Below, in pieces: positions 10,749 through 23,180 of a DNA stretch of 64,000 bases. A model generated the notes under the pieces. That model had not been told where the DNA came from, searched no databases, and saw only the letters and a list, made by a program, of their open reading frames with translations. The position numbers were made by a program, and so were the translations under genes. Source of the stretch: Metallyticus violacea (lineage: Eukaryota > Arthropoda > Insecta > Mantodea > Metallyticidae); NCBI GenBank assembly GCA_030762175.1, contig CM060834.1, positions 66,445,501-66,509,500 of the forward strand, written 5' to 3'. Positions within the stretch are counted from its first letter, which is position 1; each line of letters begins with the position of its first letter.

Positions 10749-12682
10749 TTAGAATCACTTTTTTTCCGTTCTTATTTGAGATAACTGGTTCTCTTTCATT
10801 ATACTAGTTTGAGAGCCTCAGAAAAGCATATTATGCGCAAAGAATCTCGAAAAGAAAAAAATTTTTTTTCGAAGATTGGAAAGCTCGTTAGAATCACTTT
10901 TTTTCCGTTCTTATTTGAGATAACTGGTTCTCTTTCATTATACTAGTTTGATAGCCTCAGACAAGCATATTATGCGCAAAGATTCTCGAAAAGAAAAAAA
11001 TTTTTTTTCGAAGTTTGGAAACTTCCTTAGAATCACTTTTTATCCATTCTTATTTGAGATAACTTGTTCTCTTTCATTATACTAGTTTGATAGCCTTAGA
11101 CAAGCATATAATGCGCAAAGAATCTCGAAAAGAAAAAAATTTTTTTTCGAAGTTTGGAAACTTCGTTAGAATCACTTTTTTTCCGTTCTTATTTCAGATA
11201 ACTTGTTCTCTTTCATTATACTAGTTTGATAGCCTGAGACAAGCATATTATGCGCAAAGAATCTCGAAAAGAAAAAAAATTTTTTTCGAAGTTTGGAAAC
11301 TTCGTTAGAATCACTTTTTTTCCGTTCTTATTTGAGATAACTTGTTCTCTTTCATTATACTAGTTTGATAGCCTTAGACAAGCATATTATGCGCAAAGAA
11401 TCTCGAAAAGAAAAAAAAGTTTTTTTCGAAGTTTGGAAACTTCGTTAGAATCACTTTTTTTCCGTTCTTATTTGAGATAACTGGTTCTCTTTCATTATGC
11501 TAGTTTGATAGCCTCAGAAAAGCATATTATGCGCAAAGAATCTCGAAAAGAAAAAAATTTTTTTTCGAAGATTGGAAACCTCGTTAGAATCACTTTTTTT
11601 CCGTTCTTATTTGAGATAACTAGTTCTCTTTCATTATACTAGTTTGATAGCCTCAGACAAGCATATTATGCGCAAAGAATCTCGAAAAGAAAAAAAATTT
11701 TTTTCGAAGTTTGGAAACTTCCTTAGAATCACTTTTTTTCCATTCTTATTTGAGATAACTTGTTCTCTTTCATTATACTAGTTTGATAGCCTTAGACAAG
11801 CATATTATGCGCAAAGAATCTCGAAAAGAAAAAAATTTTTTTTCGAAGTTTGGAAACTTCGTTAGAATCACTTTTTTCCGTTCTTATTTAAGATAATTTG
11901 TTCTCTTTCATTATACTAGTTTGATAGCCTTAGAGAAGCATATTATGCGCAAAGAATCTCGAAAAGAAAAAAATTTTTTTTCGAAGTTTGGAAACTTCGT
12001 TAGAAACACTTTTTTTCCGTTCTTATTTGAGATAACTGGTTCTCTTTCATTATACTAGTTTGAGAGCCTCAGAAAAGCATATTATGCGCAAAGAATCTCG
12101 AAAAGAAAAAAATTTTTTTTCGAAGATTGGAAACCTCGTTAGAATCACTTTTTTTCCGTTCTTATTTGAGATAACTGGTTCTCTTTCATTATACTAGTTT
12201 GATAGTCTCAGACAAGCATATTATGCGCAAAGAATCTCGAAAAGAAAAAAATTTTTTTTCGAAGTTTGGAAACTTCCTTAGAATCACTTTTTATCCATTC
12301 TTATTTGAGATAACTTGTTCTCTTTCATTATACTAGTTTGATAGCCTTAGACAAGCATATTATGCGCAAAGAATCTCGAAAAGAAAAAAAATTTTTTTCG
12401 AAGTTTGGAAACTTCGTTAGAATCACTTTTTTTCCGTTCTTATTTAAGATAACTTGTTCTCTTTCATTATACTAGTTTGATAGCCTGAGACAAGCGTATT
12501 ATGCGCAAAGAATCTCGAAAAGAAAAAAATTTTTTTTCGAAGTTTGGAAACTTCGTTAGAATCACTTTTTTTCCGTTCTTATTTGAGATAACTGGTTCTC
12601 TTTCATTATACTAGTTTGAGAGCCTCAGAAAAGCATATTATGCGCAAAGAATCTCGAAAAGAAAAAAATTTTTTTTCGAAGT

Positions 12683-14709
12683 TTGGAAACTTCGTTAGAA
12701 TCACTTTTTTTCCGTTCTTATTTAAGATTACTGGTTCTCTTTCATTATACTAATTTGATAGCCTCAGAAATGCATATTATGCGCAAAGAATCTCTAAAAG
12801 AAAAAATTTTTTTTTCGAATTTTGGAAACTTCGTTAGAATCACTTTTTTTCCGTTCTTATTTGAGATAACTGGTTCTCTTTCATTATACTAGTTTGATAG
12901 CCTCAGAAAAGCATATTATGCGCAAAGAATCTCGAAAAGAAAAAAATTTTTTTTCGAAGATTGGAAACCTCGTTAGAATCACTTTTTTTCCGTTCTTATT
13001 TGAGATAACTGGTTCTCTTTCATTATACTAGTTTGATAGCCTCAGACAAGCATATTATGCGCAAAGAATCTCGAAAAGAAAAAAAAATTTTTTCGAAGTT
13101 TGGAAACTTCCTTAGAATCACTTTTTTTCCATTCTTATTTGAGATAACTTGTTCTCTTTCATTATACTAGTTTGATAGCCTTAGACAAGCATATTATGCG
13201 CAAAGAATCTCGAAAAGAAAAAAATAATTTTTCGAAGTTTGGAAACTTCGTTAGAATCACTTTTTTCCGTTCTTATTTAAGATAACTTGTTCTCTTTCAT
13301 TATACTAGTTTGATAGCCTTAGACAAGCATATTATGCGCAAAGAATCTCGAAAAGAAAAAAATTTTTTTTCGAAGTTTGGAAACTTCGTTAGAATCACTT
13401 TTTTTCCGTTCTTATTTGAGATAACTGGTTCTCTTTCATTATACTAGTTTGATAGCCTCAGACAAGCATATTATGCGCAAAGAATCTCGAAAAGAAAAAA
13501 ATTTTTTTTCGAAGTTTGGAAACTTCGTTAGAATCACTTTTTTTCCGTTCTTATTTGAGATAACTGGTTCTCTTTCATTACTAGTTTGAGAGCCTCAGAA
13601 AAGCATATTATGCGCAAAGAATCTCGAAAAGAAAAAAATTTTTTTTCGAAGATTGGAAAGCTCGTTAGAATCACTTTTTTTCCGTTCTTATTTGAGATAA
13701 CTGGTTCTCTTTCATTATACTAGTTTGATAGCCTCAGACAAGCATATTATGCGCAAAGATTCTCGAAAAGAAAAAAATTTTTTTTCGAAGTTTGGAAACT
13801 TCCTTAGAATCACTTTTTATCCATTCTTATTTGAGATAACTTGTTCTCTTTCATTATACTAGTTTGATAGCCTTAGACAAGCATATAATGCGCAAAGAAT
13901 CTCGAAAAGAAAAAAATTTTTTTTCGAACTTTGGAAACTTCGTTAGAATCACTTTTTTTCCGTTCTTATTTCAGATAACTTGTTCTCTTTCATTATACTA
14001 GTTTGATAGCCTGAGACAAGCATATTATGCGCAAAGAATCTCGAAAAGAAAAAAATTTTTTTTCGAAGTTTGGAAACTTCGTTAGAATCACTTTTTTTCC
14101 GTTCTTATTTGAGATAACTGGTTCTCTTTCATTATACTAGTTTGATAGCCTTAGACAAGCATATTATGCGCAAAGAATCTCGAAAAGAAAAAAAATTTTT
14201 TTCGAAGTTTGGAAACTTCGTTAGAATCACTTTTTTTCCGTTCTTATTTGAGATAACTGGTTCTCTTTCATTGTACTAGTTTGATAGCCTCAGAAAAGCA
14301 TATTATGCGCAAAGAATCTCGAAAAGAAAAAATTTTTTTTCGAAGATTGGAAACCTCGTTAGAATCACTTTTTTTCCGTTCTTATTTGAGATAACCGGTT
14401 CTCTTTCATTATACTAGTTTGATAGCCTCAGACAAGCATATTATGCGCAAAGAATCTCGAAAAGAAAAAAAATTTTTTTCGAAGTTTGGAAACTTCCTTA
14501 GAATCACTTTTTTTCCATTCTTATTTGAGATAACTTGTTCTCTTTCATTATACTAGTTTGATAGCCTTAGACAAGCATATTATGCGCAAAGAATCTCGAA
14601 AAGAAAAAAATTTTTTTTCGAAGTTTGGAAACTTCGTTAGAATCACTTTTTTTCCGTTCTTATTTAAGATAACTTGTTCTCTTTCATTATACTAGTTTGA
14701 TAGCCTTAG
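12683..14709 (+). repeat. 20-monomer HOR (2779-bp period), copy 2
   Basis: This is a tandem copy of 9904-11930. Differences include CAGAAATGC near 12767, a TAA inside the T run near 13226, a 3-bp loss near 13580 and GAACTTTGG at 13926. Its A2 partner begins at 55306. Confidence 0.75.
13571..13590 (+). repeat. Monomer with 3-bp deletion in CATTATACTAG
   Basis: The sequence reads TTTCATTACTAGTTTGAG, lacking TAT. The same deletion at 56191-56215 in A2 marks common descent (offset 42623). Confidence 0.9.
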
Positions 14710-15049
14710 ACAAGCATATTATTCGCAAAGAAACTCGAAAAGAAAAAAATTTTTTTTCCAAGTTTGGAAACTTCATTAGAATCACTTTTTTTCCGTTCTT
14801 ATTTGAGATAACTGGTTCTCTTTCATTATACTAGTTTGATAGCCTCAGACAAGCATATTATGCGCAAAGAATCTCGAAAAGAAAAAAATTTGTTTTCGAA
14901 GTTTGGAAACTTCGTTAGAATCACTGTTTTTCCGTTCTTATTTGAGATAACTTGTTCTCTTTCATTATACTAGTTTGATAGCCTTAGACAAGCATATTAT
15001 GCGCAAAGAATGTCGAAAAGAAAAAATTTTTTTTTCGAAGTTTGGAAAC

Positions 15050-16715
15050 TTCGTTAGAATCACTTTTTTTCCGTTCTTATTTGAGATAACTGGTTCTCTT
15101 TCATTATACTAGTTTGATAGCCTCAGAAAAGCATATTATGCGCAAACAATCTCGAAAAGAAAAAAATTTTTTTTCGAAGATTGGAAACCTCGTTAGAATC
15201 ACTTTTTTTCCGTTCTTATTTGAGATAACTGGTTCTCTTTCATTATACTAGTTTGATAGCCTCAGACAAGCATATTATGCGCAAAGAATCTCGAAAAGAA
15301 AAAAAATTTTTTTCGAAGTTTGGAAACTTCCTTAGAATCACTTTTTTTCCATTCTTATTTGAGATAACTTGTTCTCTTTCATTATACTAGTTTGATAGCC
15401 TTAGACAAGCATATTATGCGCAAAGAATCTCGAAAAGAAAAAAATTTTTTTTCGAAGTTTGGAAACTTCGTTAGAATCACTTTTTTTCCGTTCTTATTTA
15501 AGATAACTTGTTCTCTTTCATTATACTAGTTTGATAGCCTTAGACAAGCATATTATGCGCAAAGAATCTCGAAAAGAAAAAAATTTTTTTTCGAAGTTTG
15601 GAAACTTCATTAGAAAAATTTTTTTCCATTCTAATTTGAGATAACTGGTTCTCTTTCATTATACTAGTTTGATAGCCTCAGACAAGCAAATTATGCGCAA
15701 GGAATCTCGAAAAGAAAAAAATTTTTTTTCGAAGTTTGGAAACTTCGTTAGAATCACTTTTTTTCCGTTCTTATTTGAGATAACTGGTTCTCTTTCATTA
15801 TACTAGTTTGAGAGCCTCAGAAAAGCATATTATGCGCAAAGAATCTCGAAAAGAAAAAAATTTTTTTTCGAAGATTGGAAAGCTCGTTAGAATCACTTTT
15901 TTTCCGTTCTTATTTGAGATAACTGGTTCTCTTTCATTATACTAGTTTGATAGCCTCAGACAAGCATATTATGCGCAAAGAATCTCGAAAAGAAAAAAAT
16001 TTTTTTTCGAAGTTTGGAAACTTCCTTAGAATCACTTTTTTCCATTCTTATTTGAGATAACTTGTTCTCTTTCATTATACTAGTTTGATAGCCTTAGACA
16101 AGCATATTATGCGCAAAGAATCTCGAAAAGAAAAAAATTTTTTTTCGAAGTTTGGAAACTTCGTTAGAATCACTTTTTTTCCGTTCTTATTTAAGATAAC
16201 TTGTTCTCTTTCATTATAATAGTTTGATAGCCTGAGACAAGCATATTATGCGCAAAGAATCTCGAAAAGAAAAAAATTTTTTTTCGAAGTTTGGAAACTT
16301 CGTTAGAATCACTTTTTTTCCGTTCTTATTTGAGATAACTGGTTCTCTTTCATTATACTAGTTTGATAGCCTCAGACAAGCATATTATGCCCAAAGAATC
16401 TCGAAAAGAAAAAAATTTTTTTTCGAAGTTTGGAAACTTCCTTAGAATCACTTTTTTTCCATTCTTATTTGAGATAACTTGTTTTCTTTCATTATACTTG
16501 TTTGATAGCCTTAGACAAGCATATTATGCGCAAAGAATCTCGAAAAGAAAAAAATTTTTTTTCGAAGTTTGGAAACTTCGTTAGAATCACTTTTTTTCCT
16601 TTCTTATTTAAGATTACTGGTTCTCTTTCATTATACTAGTTTGATAGCCTCAGAAAAGCATATTATGCGCAAAGAATCTCTAAAAGAAAAATTTTTTTTT
16701 TCGAAGTTTGGAAAC
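15050..16715 (+). repeat. 16-monomer HOR (2222-bp period), copy 1
   Basis: Shared markers spaced 2222 bp apart are the ACTTCATTAGAAAAA monomer (15604 and 17826), GAGAGCC (15810 and near 18032), TGCCCAAAG (16389 and 18611) and TTCCTTTCTTATTTAAG (near 16606 and 18828). Confidence 0.75.
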
Positions 16716-17271
16716 TTCGTTAGAATCACTTTTTTTCCGTTCTTATTTGAGATAACTGGTTCTCTTTCATTATACTAGTTTGATAGCCTCAGACAAGCAT
16801 ATTATGCGCAAAGAATCTCGAAAAGAAAAAAATTTTTTTTCGAAGTTTGGAAACTTCGTTAGAATCACTTTTTTTCCGTTCTTATTTGAGATAACTGGTT
16901 CTCTTTCATTATACTAGTTTGAGAGCCTCAGAAAAGCATATTATGCGCAAAGAATCTCGAAAAGAAAAAAATTTTTTTTCGAAGATTGGAAAGCTCGTTA
17001 GAATCACTTTTTTTCCGTTCTTATTTGAGATAACTGGTTCTCTTTCATTATACTAGTTTGATAGCCTGAGACAAGCATATTATGCGCAAAGAATCTCGAA
17101 AAGAAAAAAATTTTTTTTCGAAGTTTGGAAACTTCGTTAGAATCACTTTTTTGCCATTCTTATTTGAGATAACTTGTTCTCTTTCATTATACTAGTTTGA
17201 TAGCCTTAGACAAGCATATTATGCGCAAAGAATCTCGAAAAGAAAAAAAATTTTTTTCGAAGTTTGGAAAC

Positions 17272-18937
17272 TTCGTTAGAATCACTTTTTTTCCGTTCTT
17301 ATTTGAGATAACTGGTTCTCTTTCATTATACTAGTTTGATAGCCTCAGAAAAGCATATTATGCGCAAAGAATCTCGAAAAGAAAAAAATTTTTTTTCGAA
17401 GATTGGAAACCTCGTTAGAATCACTTTTTTTCCGTTCTTATTTGAGATAACTGGTTCTCTTTCATTATACTAGTTTGATAGCCTCAGACAAGCATATTAT
17501 GCGCAAAGAATCTCGAAAAGAAAAAAAATTTTTTTCGAAGTTTGGAAACTTCCTTAGAATCACTTTTTTTCCATTCTTATTTGAGATAACTTGTTCTCTT
17601 TCATTATACTAGTTTGATAGCCTTAGACAAGCATATTATGCGCAAAGAATCTCGAAAAGAAAAAAATTTTTTTTCGAAGTTTGGAAACTTCGTTAGAATC
17701 ACTTTTTTTCCGTTCTTATTTAAGATAACTTGTTCTCTTTCATTATACTAGTTTGATAGCCTTAGACAAGCATATTATGCGCAAAGAATCTCGAAAAGAA
17801 AAAAATTTTTTTTCGAAGTTTGGAAACTTCATTAGAAAAATTTTTTTCCATTCTAATTTGAGATAACTGGTTCTCTTTCATTATACTAGTTTGATAGCCT
17901 CAGACAAGCAAATTATGCGCGAGGAATCTGGAAAAGAAAAAAATTTTTTTTCGAAGTTTGGAAACTTCGTTAGAATCACTTTTTTTCCGTTCTTATTTGA
18001 GATAACTGGTTCTCTTTCATTATACTAGTTTGAGAGCCTCAGAAAAGCATATTATGCGCAAAGAATCTCGAAAAGAAAAAAATTTTTTTTCGAAGATTGG
18101 AAAGCTCGTTAGAATCACTTTTTTTCCGTTCTTATTTGAGATAACTGGTTCTCTTTCATTATACTAGTTTGATAGCCTCAGACAAGCATATTATGCGCAA
18201 AGAATCTCGAAAAGAAAAAAATTTTTTTTCGAAGTTTGGAAACTTCCTTAGAATCACTTTTTTCCATTCTTATTTGAGATAACTTGTTCTCTTTCATTAT
18301 ACTAGTTTGATAGCCTTAGACAAGCATATTATGCGCAAAGAATCTCGAAAAGAAAAAAATTTTTTTTCGAAGTTTGGAAACTTCGTTAGAATCACTTTTT
18401 TTCCGTTCTTATTTAAGATAACTTGTTCTCTTTCATTATACTAGTTTGATAGCCTGAGACAAGCATATTATGCGCAAAGAATCTCGAAAAGAAAAAAATT
18501 TTTTTTCGAAGTTTGGAAACTTCGTTAGAATCACTTTTTTTCCGTTCTTATTTGAGATAACTGGTTCTCTTTCATTATACTAGTTTGATAGCCTCAGACA
18601 AGCATATTATGCCCAAAGAATCTCGAAAAGAAAAAAATTTTTTTTCGAAGTTTGGAAACTTCCTTAGAATCACTTTTTTTCCATTCTTATTTGAGATAAC
18701 TTGTTTTCTTTCATTATACTTGTTTGATAGCCTTAGACAAGCATATTATGCGCAAAGAATCTCGAAAAGAAAAAAATTTTTTTTCGAAGTTTGGAAACTT
18801 CGTTAGAATCACTTTTTTTCCTTTCTTATTTAAGATTACTGGTTCTCTTTCATTATACTAGTTTGATAGCCTCAGAAAAGCATATTATGCGCAAAGAATC
18901 TCTAAAAGAAAAATTTTTTTTTTCGAAGTTTGGAAAC
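17272..18937 (+). repeat. 16-monomer HOR (2222-bp period), copy 2
   Basis: This is the second copy of 15050-16715. It carries GCGCGAGGAATCTGG near 17917 where copy 1 has GCGCAAGGAATCTCG. A third version of the same series lies at about 23180-25160, with markers at 24214 and 24999. Confidence 0.75.
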
Positions 18938-19000
18938 TTCGTTAGAATCACTTTTTTCCATTCTTATTTGAGATAACTGGTTCTCTTTCATTATACTAGT
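18586..19000 (+). repeat. Junction monomers between A1 and B1
   Basis: About three monomers of the TGCCCAAAG, TTCCTTTC and CTCTAAAAG series. Here the A1 match to A2 ends: A2 has a CAGAAAAG/GATTGG monomer at the equivalent place, 62324. The series instead continues the A-type pattern seen at 16363 and 24949. Confidence 0.75.
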
Positions 19001-22000
19001 TTGATAGCCTCAGAAAAGCATATTATGCGCAAAGAATTTCGAAAAGAAAAAAATTTTTTTTCGAAGATTGGAAACCTCGTTAGAATCACTTTTTTTCCGT
19101 TGTTATTTGAGATAACTGGTTCTCTTTCATTATACTAGTTTGATAGCCTCAGACAAGCATATTATGCGCAAAGAATATCGAAAAGAAAAAAAATTTTTTT
19201 CGATATTTGGAAACTTCCTTAGAATCACTTTTTTTCCGTTCTTATTTGAGATAACTGGTTCTCTTTCATTATACTACTTTGATAGCCTCAGAAAAGCACA
19301 TTATGCGCAAAGAATCTCGAAAAGAAAAATATTTTTTTTCGAAGATTGGAAACCTCGTTAGAATCACTTTTTTTCCGTTCTTATTTTAGATAACTGGTTC
19401 TCTTTCATTATACTAGTTTGATAGCCTCAAACAAGCATATTATGCGCAAAGAATCTCGAAAAGAAAAAAATTTTTTTTCGAAGTTTGGAAACTTCCTTAG
19501 AATCACTTTTTTTCCATTCTTATTTGAGATAACTTGTTCTCTTTCATTATACTTGTTTGATAGCCTTAGACAAGCATATTATGCGCAAAGAATCTCGAAA
19601 AGAAAAAAATTTTTTTTCGAAGTTTGGAAACTTCGTTAGAATCACTTTTTTTCCGTTCTTATTTAAGATTACTGGTTCTCTTTCATTATACTAGTTTGAT
19701 AGCCTCAGACAAGCATATTATGCGCAAAGAATCTCGAAAAGAAAAAATTTTTTTTTCGAAGTTTTGAAAATTCGTTAGAATCACTTTTTTTCCGTTCTTA
19801 TTTGAGATAACTTGTTCTCTTTCATTATACTAGTTTGATAGCCTTAGACAAGCATATTATGCGCAAAGAATCTCGAAAAGAAAAAAAATTTTTTTCGAAG
19901 TTTGGAAACTTCGTTAGAATCACTTTTTTTCCGTTCTTATTTGAGATAACTGGTTCTCTTTCATTATACTGGTTTGATAGCCTCAGAAAAGCATATTATG
20001 CGCAAAGAATCTCGAAAAGAAAAAAATTTTTTTTCGAAGATTGGAAACCTCGTTAGAATCACTTTTTTTCCGTTCTTATTTGAGATAACTGGTTCTCTTT
20101 CATTATACTAGTTTGATAGCCTCAGACAAGCATATTATGCGCAAAGAATCTCGATAAGAAAAAAATTTTTTTTCGAAGTTTGGAATCTTCCTTAGAATCA
20201 CTTTTTTTCCGTTCTTATTTGAGATAACTTGTTCTCTTTCATTATACTAGTTTGATAGCGTTAGACAAGCATATTATGCGCAAAGAATCTCGAAAAGAAA
20301 AAAATTTTTTTTCGAAGTTTGAAAACTTCGTTAGAATCACTTTTTTTCCGTTCTTATTTGAGATAACTGGTTCTCTTTCATTATACTAGTTTGATAGCCT
20401 CAGAAAAGCATATTATGCGCAAAGAATCTCGAAAAGAAAAAAATTTTTTTTCGAAGTTTGGAAACCTCCTTAGAATCACTTTTTTTCCATTCTTATTTGA
20501 CATAACTTGTTCTCTTTCATTATACTAGTTTGATAGCCTCAGACAAGCATATTATGCGCAAAGAATCTCGAAAAGAAAAAAATTTTTTTTCGAAGTTTGG
20601 AAACTTCGTTAGAATCACTTTTTTTCCGTTCTTATTTGAGATAACTTGTTCTCTTTCATTATACTTGTTTGATAGCCTTAGACAAGCATATTATGCGCAA
20701 ATAATCTCGAAAAGAAAAAAATTTTTTTTCGAAGTTTGGAAACTTCGTTAGAATAGCTTTTTTTCCGTTCTTATTTGAGATAACTTGTTCTCTTTCATTA
20801 TACTAGTTTGATAGCCTTAGACAAGCATATTATGCGCAAAGAATCTCGAAAAGAAAAAAATTTTTTTTCGAAGTTTGGAAACTTCGTTAGAATCACTTTT
20901 TTTCCGTTCTTATTTAAGATAACTTGTTCTCTTTCATTATACTAGTTTGATAGCCTGAGACAAGCATATTATGCGCAAAGAATCTCGAAAAGAAAAAAAT
21001 TTTTTTTCGAAGTTTGGAAACTTCGTTAAAATCACTTTTTTTCCGTTCTTATTTGAGATAACTGGTTCTCTTTCATTATACTAGTTTGATAGCCTCAGAC
21101 AAGCATATTATGCGCAAAGAATCTCGAAAAGAAAAAAATTTTTTTTCGAAGTTTGGAAACTTCGTTAGAATCACTTTTTTTCCGTTCTTATTTGAGATAA
21201 CTTGTTCTCTTTCATTATACTAATTTGATAGCCTCAGACAAGCATATTATGAGCAAAGAATCTCGAAAAGAAAAAAAATTTTTTTCGAAGTTTGGAAACT
21301 TCGTTAGAATCACTTTTTTTCCGTTCTTATTTAAGATTACTGGTTCTCTTTCATTATACTAGTTTGATAGCCTCAGACAAGCATATTATGCGCAAAGAAT
21401 CTCGAAAAGAAAAAAATTTTTTTTCGAAGTTTGGAAACTTCCTTAGAATCACTTTTTTTCCATTCTTATTTGAGATTACTGTTTCTCTTTCATTATACTA
21501 GTTTGATAGCCTCAGAAAAGCATATTATGCGCAAAGAATCTCGAAAAGAAAAAAATTTTTTTTCCAAGTTAGGAAACTTCCTTAGAATCACTTTTTTTCC
21601 ATTCTTATTTGAGATAACTTGTTCTCTTTCATTATACTTGTTTGATAGCCTGAGACAAGCATATTATGCGCAAAGAATCTCGAAAAGAAAAAAATTTTTT
21701 TTCGAAGTTTGGAAACTTCGTTAGAATCACTTTTTTTCCGTTCTTATTTGAGATAACTTGTTCTCTTTCATTATACTAGTTTGATAGCCTCAGACAAGCA
21801 TATTATGCGCAAAGAATCTCGAAAAGAAAAAAATTTTTTTTCGAAGTTTGGAAACTTCGTTAGAATCACTTTTTTTCCGTTCTTATTTGAGATAACTTGT
21901 TCTCTTTCATTATACTAGTTTGATAGCCTTAGACAAGCATATTATGCGCAAAGAATCTCGAAAAGGAAAAAAAATTTTTTCGAAGTTTGGAAACTTCGTT

Positions 22001-23180
22001 AGAATCACTTTTTTTCCGTTCTTATTTAAGATTACTGGTTCTCTTTCATTATACTAGTTTGATAGCCTCAGACAAGCATATTATGCGCAAAGAATCTCGA
22101 AAAGAAAAAAATTTTTTTTCGAAGTTTGGAAACTTCTTTAGAATCACTTTTTTTCCGTTCTTATTTGAGATAACTTGTTCTCTTTCATTATACTAGTTTG
22201 ATAGCCTCAGACAAGCATATTATGCGCAAAGAATCTCGAAAAGAAAAAAATTTTTTTTCGAAGTTTGGAAACTTCGTTAGAATCACTTTTTTTCCGTTCT
22301 TATTTGAGATAACTTGTTCTCTTTCATTATACTAGTTTGATAGCCTTAGACAAGCATATTATGCGCAAAGAATCTCGAAAAGGAAAAAAATTTTTTTCGA
22401 AGTTTGGAAACTTCGTTAGAATCAATTTTTTTCCGTTCTTATTTGAGATAACTGGTTCTCATTCATTATACTAGTTTGATAGCCTCAGAAAAGCATATTA
22501 TGCGCAAAGAATCTCGAAAAGAAAAAAATTTTTTTTCGAAGATTGGAAACCTCGTTAGAATCACTTTTTTTCCGTTCTTATTTGAGATAACTGGTTCTCT
22601 TTCATTATACTAGTTTGATAGCCTCAGACAAGCATATTATGCGAAAGAATCTCGAAAAGAAAAAAAAATTTTTTCGAAGTTTGGAAACTTCCTTAGAATC
22701 ACTTTTTTTCCATTCTTATTTGAGATAACTTGTTCTCTTTCATTATACTAGTTTGATAGCCTTAGACAAGCATATTATGCGCAAAGAATCTCGAAAAGAA
22801 AAAAATTTTTTTTCGAAGTTTGGAAACTTCGTTAGAATCACTTTTTTCCGTTCTTATTTCAGATAATTTGTTCTCTTTCATTATACTAGTTTGATAGCCT
22901 TAGACAAGCATATTATGCGCAAAGAATCTCGAAAAGAAAAAAATTTTTTTTCGAAGTTTGGAAACTTCGTTAGAATCACTTTTTTTCCGTTCTTATTTGA
23001 GATAACTGGTTCTCTTTCATTATACTAGTTTGAGAGCCTCAGAAAAGCATATTATGCGCAAAGAATCTCGAAAAGAAAAAAATTTTTTTTCGAAGTTTGG
23101 AAACTTCCTTAGAATCACTTTTTATCCATTCTTATTTGAGATAACTTGTTCTCTTTCATTATACTAGTTTGATAGCCTTA
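19001..23180 (+). repeat. Superrepeat B, copy B1
   Basis: It is defined by rare monomers found only in B blocks: CTCGATAAG (20151), TAGCGTTAGAC (near 20257), CGCAAATAATCTCG (near 20696), the TTTCCAAGTTAGG monomer (near 21562) and ATCAATTTTTTTCC (22421). The same order recurs in B2 (offset 6805, then 6250 after 22421) and B3 (offset 15145). The step from 6806 to 6250 means B1 holds four more monomers than B2 in about 21730-22380. Those are near-duplicates of one another and carry AAAAGGAAAA twice. Confidence 0.85.

Larger units (their letters stand above)
10675..10813 (+). repeat. Reference monomer (consensus-like copy, 139 bp)
   Basis: This copy is close to the majority sequence and serves as a map of the unit. 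It starts at AGCCTCAGAC. Its landmarks are TGCGCA (10695-10700), the A/T dyad (10708-10733), the GTTT/AAAC dyad (10731-10748), the CENP-B-box-like stretch (10744-10760) and ACTAGT (10803-10808). It contains five CpG dinucleotides: one in TGCGCA, one in CTCGAA, one in TTCGAA, one in TTCGTT and one in CCGTTC. The start of the unit is arbitrary because the array is continuous. This copy ends GAG where most end GAT; that GAGAGCC junction recurs throughout the window as a marker of one monomer type. Confidence 0.95.
9904..11930 (+). repeat. 20-monomer HOR (2779-bp period), copy 1
   Basis: Its series of monomer types recurs 2777-2779 bp downstream: TACTAATTTG, ATCTCTAAAAG, GAGAGCC with GGAAAGCTCG, GATTCTCG (10980 and 13757), CATATAATGCGC (11104 and 13883) and TTTCAGATAAC (11192 and 13970). 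The match fades at about 11930. The same tandem pair is present in A2 (53083 and 55306) with a shorter period of 2223, so the tandem duplication came before the A1/A2 split. Confidence 0.75.
411..18585 (+). repeat. Block A1 (large segmental copy, pairs with A2)
   Basis: The order of variant monomers here reappears at 44566-62320. Matching markers include the AAACATCGTT monomer (478 series and 44633 series), AGTCTCAGACC (6794 and 49705), TTTCAAAGA (8925 and 52114), GAAACAC (near 12003 and 55182), the three-base deletion near 13580 (56200), TGCCCAAAG (16389 and 59012) and GCGCGAGG (17917 and 61652). The offset moves in steps: 44155, 44294, 42078, 42911, 43189, 43179, 42623, 42901 and 43735. Nearly all steps are whole-monomer multiples. 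This shows a large duplication followed by monomer-scale gains and losses. Confidence 0.85.

Noticed and set aside
10770..10806. Bacterial-type promoter look-alike: TTGAGA, 18 nt, TATACT in most monomers
   Set aside because: The boxes resemble a sigma-70 promoter by eye, but they sit in a long pure eukaryote-type satellite with no gene downstream and recur hundreds of times. This is a chance property of an AT-rich unit.
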